Part shown: piece after piece, positions 16,126 to 24,000 of the stretch
Layout: each line of letters begins with the position of its first letter
Numbering within the stretch: the first letter of the stretch is position 1
Assembly: GCA_004322465.1 (NCBI GenBank)
Contig: SCVO01000099.1
Span: 1 to 35,050, forward strand
Reading direction: 5' to 3'
Source: Candidatus Nitrosotenuis sp.
Lineage (GTDB): Archaea > Thermoproteota > Nitrososphaeria > Nitrososphaerales > Nitrosopumilaceae
Length of the DNA stretch: 35,050 nucleotides
Program-made: the position numbers and the translations under genes
The notes under the pieces: model-generated
What the model was told of the DNA's origin: nothing
Seen by the model: only the letters and a program-made list of their open reading frames with translations
Database searches by the model: none

Positions 16126-16141
16126 ACTGTCAAGTTGCTCT
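16126..16141 (-). repeat. 16-base repeat, right copy of an inverted pair
   Basis: This is an exact reverse complement of 14448-14463. It is placed between the stop of the 8-TM gene and the stop of the convergent protease gene, overlapping no coding region. Confidence 0.5.
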
Positions 16142-16150
16142 TCAATTCGA

Positions 16151-16167
16151 TAATAAAATAAAAAAAG
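16151..16167 (-). terminator. T-rich terminator of the subtilisin-like gene
   Basis: On the reverse strand this reads CTCTTTTTTTATTTTATTA shortly after the stop at 16171, a typical archaeal oligo-T termination signal. Confidence 0.4.
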
Positions 16168-16170
16168 AGT

Positions 16171-17313
16171 TTATTGGATATAGTTTACTGCATCCGAAGC
16201 ACTGACTCTTCCCCAGCCGTAACTTGTGTCAAATCCTCGCTTTCCAAGATCCTTTGCAGTCTTGATTAATGCGTTTTGGACCTGATCCGGAGTGTATGTC
16301 GGGTGTGCCGATTTGATTAATGCGACAGTTCCGCTTGTTACTGGCGTTGCCATACTGGTTCCACTTGCAGTGGCATATGACGTTCCGAGCCACGTTGAAT
16401 AGATTCCGACTCCTGGTGTCGTAACGTCTACTGCCTTTCCTCTTCCTGAAAAGCTTGCAATCTTGTCAGCACTGTCGACTGCCCCAATTGTTGTGGAATA
16501 ACTGATGCATCCTGGAATTGATACGCCGGAACCGCCACTGTTGCCTGCTGCAACAACTACGATCGTTCCTCTCGACATGGCATACTTGATTGCGTTTGTC
16601 ATGTCGGGCATTACATTGTCACAGAATCCTTTGTATGTGTACGGGGCTGATGAGCCAAGGCTGAGACTGATTGCATCTGCGCCAAAGTCGTCTGCAGTGT
16701 TCGGTATGCCGTCAGGACCGTCTACTGCCCAGTATATTGCTGCAACTGTATCACTGAAAAATCCAGAGCCAGATGCATCAAGAACTTTGACTGAAATAAC
16801 TCCTGCGTCTGGGGCCACACCTCTTGCTTTAGAGTCGATCCCGTCCGCAGTGATGATTCCAGCGACGTGGCTCCCGTGGCCGTTATCGTCAAGTGGGTCT
16901 GAGTCGTTATTGACAAAGTCACGTCCGCCCAAATAGCTTGAAGATAATTCCGGATGGTTGTAGTTGTAACCTGTATCGATGACCACTACTTTTCTTCCAG
17001 CGCCTGTGTTTCCTGATGCTTGTACTGTGTCTGCGCCAATCTGCGTGTTTGCTTTGGTGTCGACTGCAAACAGCTGAATGTCTTCTTGCAGTCCCAAAGA
17101 ATCCGCAACAGCTGGGTTGCAATCTAATGCCTTAAGACCCTTGGTCTCTCGAACTATCTTGCAACCGTTGGATATGGCGTTTTTTACCTCGTCATCAGTG
17201 TGTGCTAGCACTCTTTTGCCGCCCGGCTTTGCCTCAATCGGTGTTACGGTGATGGCCGATAACAAGACCAGCGAAGCTACCAAAACAGCAATGATGTATT
17301 GATTTGTCTTCAT
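16171..17313 (-). CDS. Secreted subtilisin-like serine protease (S8)
   Basis: A 380-residue preproprotein. It has a signal peptide at 1-28 (ends PIEA), a propeptide of about 65 residues (VLAHTDDEVKNAI to LFAVDTKA), then the S8 domain. The catalytic triad is Asp113 in VVVIDTGYN, His146 in NGHGSHVAG and Ser320 in GTSMATPV, with the oxyanion Asn258 in AAGNSGGSG. All motifs are intact and the length is that of a minimal secreted subtilase, with no C-terminal anchor or Ig domain. It should act as an endoprotease outside the cell, in nutrition, surface-protein maturation or defence. It is convergent with the response regulator / 8-TM pair. The 281-base stretch upstream (17314-17594) holds only promoter-like A/T blocks. 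Confidence 0.93.
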   Translation of the reverse strand: MKTNQYIIAVLVASLVLLSAITVTPIEAKPGGKRVLAHTDDEVKNAISNGCKIVRETKGLKALDCNPAVADSLGLQEDIQLFAVDTKANTQIGADTVQASGNTGAGRKVVVIDTGYNYNHPELSSSYLGGRDFVNNDSDPLDDNGHGSHVAGIITADGIDSKARGVAPDAGVISVKVLDASGSGFFSDTVAAIYWAVDGPDGIPNTADDFGADAISLSLGSSAPYTYKGFCDNVMPDMTNAIKYAMSRGTIVVVAAGNSGGSGVSIPGCISYSTTIGAVDSADKIASFSGRGKAVDVTTPGVGIYSTWLGTSYATASGTSMATPVTSGTVALIKSAHPTYTPDQVQNALIKTAKDLGKRGFDTSYGWGRVSASDAVNYIQ

Positions 17314-17594
17314 TTGAGAGGAAATTTAGTTTAGCGCGTATTAACTTTGCGCTGTGCACTGGCGCACTCACGATTTATAATTGAAACCAAAACCCGCTGC
17401 ACGATTATTTGGTTTTCTAACAAAGTGTAATGTTTTTTTGCGGAAGAATAAAAGGCACCACGAATAGGAAATTCTGGCTAAATTCCGAATTTAACTTGCA
17501 ATCGAGTCTGTCATCATGCAAGAGAAAAAAATTGATTAACTGAGCAAATGATTTTTTGCCATTTTCTTTAATCTGATTTCTTAAAGGGTTCAAA

Positions 17595-18281
17595 ATGTAT
17601 AATTGGAGTGCTGAGATGGATGGGCGACCCCGCCTGCCGTACCTAAATCTGATACTTTTTGCAAGCGCCACTGCCCTTGCCCTTTTGCTTTTTCTGATTT
17701 TTGCGCCTCAAATTCAGGAAATAACTACCGAATCGCCATACCTGATAGAAATGGCGTATTTTCCAACCGTCTTTATAGGATTTATTTTTGGAATGAAAAT
17801 AACAGAGCGCGCCATAAAGCCGTCTGAAATACGCAGTCCGATAAAGCGGGGAATCACCAAGATACTGCTGTTCTTCTTTATAATCGGGGGGCTGTTCAGC
17901 GCAGTAAGTTTTGCACTGGGAGGCGGCATATCACTTCCAGAAAAGTCGCTGCTTGAGATGGGCCTAGCTCAGTGGGTTACGCAGTTTGTAACACAAAACG
18001 GCGGACTCACATTTCTGATACTCTCAAGCATATCTCTGATGGCAGTCGCGACAAGGAGAATAATTGGGCTTGATGGGATAGTGAACAGCATATCTACATT
18101 CATTGGAACGTTCATCTTTTTCTCAATGATTGCACTCAGCCTGTCGCACACACATCCGTCTCACTCGCAGGTATACCTGTATGCGTTTTACCAAGCAGGG
18201 ATAATCGGAGGCGCGCTATACAAAATGAACAAGATGACATCAAATCTTAACGTGTGGGAAGACTATGCCAACGGATACTAG
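17595..18281 (+). CDS. Polytopic membrane protein, unknown function
   Basis: A 228-residue protein with about six hydrophobic helices (near residues 17-38, 52-68, 86-108, 135-153, 163-184 and 193-209). Charged loops include ERAIKPSEIRSPIKRG and a His-rich segment SHTHPSHSQ (184-192) at a membrane edge. The His cluster could bind metal, but that is only a suggestion. I recognise no family. The start may instead be ATG 17616 (residue 8). The stop is one base from the stop of the convergent gene at 18283. Confidence 0.6.
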   Translation: MYNWSAEMDGRPRLPYLNLILFASATALALLLFLIFAPQIQEITTESPYLIEMAYFPTVFIGFIFGMKITERAIKPSEIRSPIKRGITKILLFFFIIGGLFSAVSFALGGGISLPEKSLLEMGLAQWVTQFVTQNGGLTFLILSSISLMAVATRRIIGLDGIVNSISTFIGTFIFFSMIALSLSHTHPSHSQVYLYAFYQAGIIGGALYKMNKMTSNLNVWEDYANGY

Positions 18282-18282
18282 C

Positions 18283-18534
18283 CTAGGGATTGTTCTGAAC
18301 TTTCATTTGTTCATTTAGGTCTACTGACAGGTTCTTTCCCTCTGACTTGGCTGCGGTCTCCTGTGCTGCCTTTTCTAACATTTGCTTGTACTCTAGCTGC
18401 TTTTCCTTTCCGACATGGTCTGAATACAAGACATCGTCTCCGATGGAAAGATACAGCAAGGCAATCACCACTAGCGATGCAGATACCATTATCATGCAGT
18501 ATCCTACCGTTCTGTGATTGTGTGGCTCTGCCAT
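18283..18534 (-). CDS. Small single-pass membrane protein with charged tail
   Basis: An 83-residue protein with a His-containing N-terminus (MAEPHNHRT), one hydrophobic helix (about 13-31), then a polar helical tail rich in Lys, Glu and Ala (KEKQLEYKQMLEKAAQETAA) that may form a coiled coil. ATG 18534 has an A/T box (GAATAAAT on the reverse strand, near 18560) at leaderless spacing. I do not recognise the family. Confidence 0.6.
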   Translation of the reverse strand: MAEPHNHRTVGYCMIMVSASLVVIALLYLSIGDDVLYSDHVGKEKQLEYKQMLEKAAQETAAKSEGKNLSVDLNEQMKVQNNP

Positions 18535-18722
18535 GACCTAACAAAAATTCTAGGTGGATTTATTCTTTTAAACGAATCTTTTCCTGCAATATTCGGTAGA
18601 AATGGCTTGTTTCGCATTATTTTGTGCCTGAAAATGCCGTGGACGAGGCCAATTACCGTGACTACCCAATGTCTGGTTTTGGAAAAATCCGCATTTGATC
18701 GCCTTTTGTAATCTGATGAATC

Positions 18723-19094
18723 ATGCAAAAAGGAAAAAAAGTCCCCATTCCACAGCAAGATCAGTTGACGCTGCAAATTCTAAGCTACGAGTTTCTTGGC
18801 CCAATTCGACTGTCAGAGTGGGGTCCTCCGATGGAAGAGGTGATCTATATTTTGCTGACGCAGTCAAAGGGCACGTTTCAGGTGATTTACGTCGGAGAGT
18901 CAGAAAAATCGCAAGACGAGGATTTTTTCAAAAACCACGAAAAATCAAAATGCTGGGCTGACGCCGCAGGCTCTGAGAAAAACATCCACCTTTCGATATA
19001 CCCGATGTGGAAATCCACGCCAGATGAGAGAAAAAGACTGGCAAACAAAATAATCCAAAAATACAAGCCATCGTGTAACGATGGCAATGTCTGA
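18723..19094 (+). CDS. Conserved-looking small protein, possibly GIY-YIG-like fold
   Basis: A 123-residue protein. The central block EVIYILLTQSKGTFQVIYVG resembles the GIY...YIG strand pair of GIY-YIG nuclease domains. The end DERKRLANKIIQKYKPSCN resembles their C-terminal helix with the metal-binding Glu and the final P-x-x-N. The usual conserved Arg between these is not obvious, so nuclease activity is doubtful and the whole assignment is tentative. A TATA box is not clear. The 3' end overlaps the start of a zinc-ribbon miniprotein by eight bases, suggesting they are expressed together. Confidence 0.55.
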   Translation: MQKGKKVPIPQQDQLTLQILSYEFLGPIRLSEWGPPMEEVIYILLTQSKGTFQVIYVGESEKSQDEDFFKNHEKSKCWADAAGSEKNIHLSIYPMWKSTPDERKRLANKIIQKYKPSCNDGNV

Positions 19095-19215
19095 TTCAAA
19101 GCAGATGAACTGCCCGTGCTGCGGCTCCAAAATGGAAAAGATACAGGACTTGGGAAATTCCGTGCTGGTGAAGTGCACCGAGTGCGGGCTGTCGGATACT
19201 GCGCTTAAATCATGA
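19087..19215 (+). CDS. Zinc-ribbon miniprotein
   Basis: A 42-residue frame from ATG 19087 (or 44 from ATG 19081): MSDSKQMNCPCCGSKMEKI, then a spacer, then KCTECGLSD. The CPCC and CTEC pairs (about 17 residues apart) form a one-zinc ribbon. It overlaps the end of the upstream gene in ATGTCTGA and its own stop runs a few bases into the 3' end of the convergent gene at 19210. It is likely cytoplasmic. The ribbon may bind nucleic acid or a protein partner. Too short for reliable family assignment, but the Cys spacing and the coupling argue for a real gene. Confidence 0.6.
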   Translation: MSDSKQMNCPCCGSKMEKIQDLGNSVLVKCTECGLSDTALKS

Positions 19216-19452
19216 TTTGATTTGGTTTTTTACCTCAAATATCTGCAGCATGGTTAGATCAAGTGCTTTTTTGATGTGCTCGAACTCGTTTATGGAGTGC
19301 ATCTGCCCCTCGACTAGTCTTCGCAAAACCTTGACCACTCCCTTTTGAAACTCGTCCGCAGCTACTATCTCAAGGGCGTTTAGCTTGGATAACAAAACAT
19401 CAAGTTCCTTTTTCATGTCGTCCGACGATTCGTGCTTTTTCATCAAAGCCAT
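19210..19452 (-). CDS. Small helical (coiled-coil-like) protein
   Basis: An 80-residue, highly charged protein without Cys or membrane segments. Heptad-like Leu/Ile spacing runs from about residue 14 to 78 (MKKELDVLLSKLNALEIV; IKKALDLTMLQIFEVKNQI), suggesting a helical hairpin or dimer. The function is unknown. It is the last of three minus-strand genes (alcohol dehydrogenase, Cys-rich miniprotein, this one) separated by 22 and 28 bases, which could form an operon. Confidence 0.6.
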   Translation of the reverse strand: MALMKKHESSDDMKKELDVLLSKLNALEIVAADEFQKGVVKVLRRLVEGQMHSINEFEHIKKALDLTMLQIFEVKNQIKS

Positions 19453-19480
19453 ACCTGCACGATTCTATATGAACCTAAAA

Positions 19481-19636
19481 TCACAAAAGCTCCTCGTCAA
19501 GCTGCTCAATTGAGTCCAGGTACTGCTTGCACGTGCAGCCCGGGATGGCGCACTTGCCGAGCCTCATTATTGAATTGCTCTGAGATGCCGATTCGTGAAT
19601 CTGGGCAACGTGGTGGCATCGCTTGCAGTTCATCAT
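19481..19636 (-). CDS. Cys-rich miniprotein, probably zinc- or metal-binding
   Basis: A 51-residue protein, MMNCKRCHHVAQIHESASQ followed by KCAIPGCTCKQYLDSIEQL and an acidic end. Cys4/Cys7 form a CxxC, with His8 and His9 next to it, and Cys29, Cys34 and Cys36 form a second cluster, enough for one or two metal sites. It lies 22 bases downstream of the alcohol dehydrogenase gene and 28 bases upstream of the coiled-coil gene on the same strand. Start is ATG 19636 or the adjacent ATG 19633. The function is unknown; a zinc-finger adaptor is the simplest reading. Confidence 0.65.
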   Translation of the reverse strand: MMNCKRCHHVAQIHESASQSNSIMRLGKCAIPGCTCKQYLDSIEQLDEELL

Positions 19637-19658
19637 TCTGTAAAATTTTATCTATAAT

Positions 19659-20693
19659 TTAAGGAGTGAGAACCGCGCGTGCTTCGATTTTTGATTGCTT
19701 GAGCTGCTGCAAAACTTGGTTTGCCTGCTCTAGCGGAAACGTCTTGTATATTATCTTGAGATCATTCTCAGCTGCGATTCTTACCACGTCTGACATGTCG
19801 CTTCTTGATCCAATCAGTGTGCCGCGGATTGTCTTTTCTTGCGTGACATCAAAGCTTGGTATGTTGCCAAATGTCGCAAGAACTATGGTGCCTCCTTTTT
19901 TTACCGAGTTTATGGCGGCATCTGTGACTGACTCTGATGGCGCAAAGACAATTGCAGAATCTAGCAGCCCCTCTTCTTTTTTTAATGATGACAAAAATTC
20001 CACCTGATCATTCTGATATGGAATAACGTTGTCCGCTCCTACCTTTTTTGCAACATCAAGGTGGCTTTTGCTTCTTGCAAATCCAATCACCCTGCAGCCG
20101 CTTATCTTTGCAAACTCTACTGCCAGGTGTCCCACTCCTCCTACGCCAAAAATTCCAGTCTTTTTTCCTTTTTTTGGCTCGCTTGCCATAACCGCCTTGT
20201 ATGCAGTCACGCCGGCGCAGAACAACGGCGCAGCATAGGCTGATTCCATGGAGTCTGGCACTGCTGTTGCAAAATCCTCTGTTATGGTAATGTATTCTGC
20301 GTATCCGCCAAGCAATGACTCGCCTGTGACTTCGGCAGCATCGCACAACTGCTCCTTTCCAATCCTGCAGTAATCGCACTCTCTGCACGAACCGTATAAT
20401 GGGGATATTCCTGCCCTCTGACCTGTCCTGAACTTTGAGACCTTGGAGCCTGTCTCTATTATGGTGCCGACAATCTCGTGCCCGGGAACTGTCGGCAGCG
20501 CCGGCGGTATTCCGTACTTTTTCCAGTCTCCCTCTATTCCGTGCAGCTGGGAACGGCACACGCCGCATGCGTCTATTTTCATTAGGATTTCGTTTGGCCT
20601 TCTGATCTGGTGTTTTTGAATCTCCCTTAGCTTGAGCGGGTTTGTCTCTATTGGCGCAAGGTTTTCGAGTAGCATTGCGCGCATTGTTGGCAT
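19659..20693 (-). CDS. Zinc-dependent alcohol dehydrogenase (MDR superfamily)
   Basis: A 344-residue medium-chain dehydrogenase that oxidises an alcohol or reduces an aldehyde with NAD(P). The catalytic zinc ligands are Cys46 (ACGVCRS), His72-Glu73 (PGHE) and Cys159 (FCAGVTAYKA). His51 sits at the proton-relay position. The structural zinc loop has Cys103, Cys106, Cys109 and Cys117. The Rossmann motif GVGGVG is at 183-188. The sequence resembles the propanol-preferring/AdhP-like group, though the real substrate is unknown. ATG 20693 has a reverse-strand TATA-like box at 20716-20725 about 27 bases upstream. Two small genes follow on the same strand. Confidence 0.93.
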   Translation of the reverse strand: MPTMRAMLLENLAPIETNPLKLREIQKHQIRRPNEILMKIDACGVCRSQLHGIEGDWKKYGIPPALPTVPGHEIVGTIIETGSKVSKFRTGQRAGISPLYGSCRECDYCRIGKEQLCDAAEVTGESLLGGYAEYITITEDFATAVPDSMESAYAAPLFCAGVTAYKAVMASEPKKGKKTGIFGVGGVGHLAVEFAKISGCRVIGFARSKSHLDVAKKVGADNVIPYQNDQVEFLSSLKKEEGLLDSAIVFAPSESVTDAAINSVKKGGTIVLATFGNIPSFDVTQEKTIRGTLIGSRSDMSDVVRIAAENDLKIIYKTFPLEQANQVLQQLKQSKIEARAVLTP

Positions 20694-20715
20694 GATGACT
20701 GGTACCGAATCATGC

Positions 20716-20725
20716 TATTTTTAGA
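20716..20725 (-). promoter_or_regulatory. TATA-like box for the alcohol dehydrogenase gene
   Basis: The reverse strand reads TCTAAAAATA, centred about 27 bases before ATG 20693. It is part of a 73-base divergent region whose other half serves the gene at 20767. Confidence 0.4.
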
Positions 20726-20734
20726 TTGTCGATA

Positions 20735-20744
20735 AAAATTAATT
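20735..20744 (+). promoter_or_regulatory. TATA box for the gene at 20767
   Basis: AAAATTAATT, centred 26-27 bases before the GTG at 20767, supporting that non-ATG start and a leaderless message. Confidence 0.4.
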
Positions 20745-20766
20745 CAGTGGGGCTAGTCCAGTTTCT

Positions 20767-20982
20767 GTGTCTCACATAACGGATGACGATCGCAAGCGCG
20801 TCGAACTCTTGGAGGTAGTCTCAAAGAAAGGACTCAAGGTGTTGGAGCTTGACGACCTAAAGGCTCTGCTTGCTCTGGTTGAGAACAAGGACTATGCCCA
20901 CAACAAAAAGGCGCAAAAATCAAAGGTGAAGCTTGTGGCACAAATTAATGCCAGAATTTATGATTTTGAAAGAAAATTTTGA
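20767..20982 (+). CDS. Small charged helical protein, unknown
   Basis: A 71-residue protein rich in Lys, Asp and Leu, without Cys or membrane segments: an N-terminal helix (DDRKRVELLEVVSKKG), a second helix (LDDLKALLALVENKDY) and a basic C-terminal helix (KKAQKSKVKLVAQINARI). The basic end could bind nucleic acid, but no known motif is seen. GTG start, supported by the TATA box at 20735-20744. The following 94 bases before the giant gene's stop contain no convincing gene. Confidence 0.55.
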   Translation: MSHITDDDRKRVELLEVVSKKGLKVLELDDLKALLALVENKDYAHNKKAQKSKVKLVAQINARIYDFERKF

Positions 20983-21076
20983 CTGTTTCTGATCCCTGGT
21001 GGATTTCAAACTCTGTCCATGAATGCGCATTTCTTGCAGTGCCGCCACAAATAGTGCACGTTTCTCAATTATTCTG

Positions 21077-24000
21077 TTATGGACCTGCTTGGAATGTTAT
21101 GGTGTTTGAGAACTCAACCCATGGGACCAAAGATGTAGTCTGAGTGTTATCTTCACCGTGATCCGCTGTGCCAGACGGTGCACCATACCGACACTGTGCT
21201 TCCGGTGTGGCACCGCCTGAATCAGAATGTCCGATTTCAATGACTAGCCTGTCTCCTGCAACTGTCGCATAAGTTCCAGTCAGTGCATCACCGTTTGCAA
21301 ATTGTGCGTTTCTTAGACTTGCATTGTTGATGTACTCTGCAGTGGTGCCGTAATTTGCTATTGCCAATAATGTCTGTCTTACTATGGTTCCGTCTTGCGA
21401 AACAATCTTGGCAGATAGTCTCGGAATCGAATTATCCGCATTATTGAATTCTCTGCACGCCAGCTGCATCTTTATCGTAGTTGACGAAAACGATATTCCT
21501 GCATTCATTGGGGCTGAGACATACTGTCTATCTATCTGGCTATTTCCAGGCGTCCATCCCAATCTTGTTCCTACTGCCAGTGCTTCTGATGCTGATTTTG
21601 CAGACAGCATCTGTCCTCTTGCAGAACTGTCTGACTCACCCCAACTGTCAAATGCTGGGTTTACTGCGGATGCCGCAGCGGCTGAAAAGTAAAGCCTGGT
21701 CGGTCCAGTGGCAGATGTCGTGGCATTTGCTGCAGTTGACGCAGATCCTGTGCCAATTGCGTTTATCGCAGAAACCCTATAGTTGTACTGCGTGCTTGCT
21801 GATAATCCTGAGTTCGAGTATGTAGTTGATGTGGAGCCAGTATCTGCCACCAAAACGGACCATCCTCCGCCAACCGGCGACTCTCGTTCAATCTTGTATC
21901 CTGTAATTGCCGATCCTCCGTTGTCCACAGGTGCGGTCCATGAGAGGTTGATCTGCGATGATGATATCGCAGCTGCACTCAATGCTGTGGGTGCGCCTGG
22001 AACTGTAGACGGCGTAGTAGCTGATGAAGCCGTAGACACAGAACCTATGCCTACTGCGTTTATCGCAGACACTCTATAGTTGTACTGCGTGTTTGGTAGT
22101 AGGCTGGTATTCGAGTATGTAGTTGATGTGGAGCCAGTGTTTTCCACCAATGTGTTCCATCCTCCGCCAACCGGCGATTCTCTTTCAATCTTGTATCCTG
22201 TAATTGCCGATCCTCCGTTGTCTGCAGGTGCGGTCCATGAGAGGTTGATCTGCGATGATGATACTGCGGTTGCACTCAATGCTGTGGGTGCGCCTGGCAC
22301 TGTGGCAGATGTCGTGGCATTTGCTGCAGTCGACGCAGATCCTGTGCCAATTGCGTTTATCGCAGAAACCCTATAGTTGTACTGCGTTGTACGAGTTAGC
22401 CCTGTATTCTGGTATGTGGTTGACGCAGAACCCGTATCTGCCACCAAAACGGACCATCCTCCGCCAACCGGCGATTCTCTTTCAATCTTGTATCCTGTAA
22501 TTGCCGATCCTCCGTTGTCTGCAGGTGCGGTCCATGAGAGGTTGATCTGCGATGATGATACTGCAGCTGCACTCAATGCTGTGGGTGCTCCTGGCACTGT
22601 GGCAGATGTCGTGGCATTTGCTGCAGTCGATGCGGATCCTGCACCAATTGCGTTTATCGCAGAAACTCTATAGTTGTACTGCGTGCCTGCTGATAATCCT
22701 GAGTTCGAGTATGTAGTTGATGTAGAGCCAGTATCTGCCACCAAAACTGACCATCCTCCGCCAACCGGCGATTCTCTTTCAATCTTGTATCCTGTAATTG
22801 CCGATCCTCCGTTGTCTGCAGGTGCAGTCCATGAGAGGTTGATCTGCGATGATGATACTGCAGTTGCTGACAGTCCGGTAGGTGCACCAGGGGCGATAGC
22901 TACGACATTCACAGTCCTTGTTACTTGGATGGCGGCGTTGTCTGACGAATCCACAACATTGTATGTTACAGTGTACGTGCCTACAATATTGGTGTTGACT
23001 GGATTTACAGTTACGATGTTTGCCGTAATGTCTCCATCATAATTGTCAGACGCAGTCGCGCCCGCGTCTGTGTATGTTGAGCCAAATCCTACTGTGATCG
23101 GACTAGCTCCGTTGCGTGATATCACCGGCACTACCGTGTCTACAACGTTCACGGTTCTTGTCTTCGTATCCGTGTTGCCTGACGAGTCAGTCACTCTATA
23201 TGTCACAGTGTATGTTCCGATCACCGCCGTGTTGACCGAGCTGGAATCAATTGTGATTGATGCCGTGATATTGCCGTCTTCGGGGTCAGACGCAGTAGCG
23301 CCAAGCTCCGAATATGCCGCTCCAACATTGACTGTCTGGGGATTGGCGCCAACTAGGGTGATTGTTGGAGGACTGTCTATGACGACATTCACAGTCCTTG
23401 TTACTTGGATAGCTGCATTACTAGATGAATCCGCCACATTGTATGTCACGGTGTACGTGCCCACGATGGCAGTATTTACCGCACTTGAATTGATGATGAT
23501 CGACCCTGTCACATTCCCATCGTAGTTGTCAGACGCAGTAGCGCCAAGCTCCGAATACGCCGCATCTTTTACAATGGTTTGGGGATTAGCTCCGTTCAAT
23601 GTGATTACTGGAGGCGTGGTATCGACCACATTCACGGTTCTTGTCTTCGTATCAGTGTTGCCTGACGAGTCAGTCACTCTATACGTCACAGTGTATGTTC
23701 CGATCACCGCCGTGTTGACCGAGCTGGAATCAATTGTGATTGATGCCGTGATATTGCCGTCTTCGGGGTCAGACGCAGTAGCGCCAAGCTCCGAATACGC
23801 CGCTCCAACATTGACTGTCTGAGGGTTCGCACCTGTCAGTGTTATTACTGGCGAGCCGCCTATCACTACATTCACGGTTCTTGTCTTCGTATCAGTGTTG
23901 CCTAATGAGTCCGTCACAGTGTATGTCACACTGTATGCTCCAACTACTGCAGTGTTCACTGCACTTGAGTCGATCACAATTGCCCCTGATATGTCGCCGT

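Noticed and set aside
17417-17671. Reverse-strand 84-codon frame upstream of the 228-residue membrane protein
   Set aside because: It overlaps the start and coding region of the better-supported plus-strand gene and has no domain or promoter support.
20942-21062. Reverse-strand stretch that reads TCTICGGTARNAHSWTEF and onward, resembling a zinc-binding fragment
   Set aside because: An in-frame stop lies directly upstream with no start codon between, and the frame runs into the 3' end of the opposite gene. At most it is a gene remnant.
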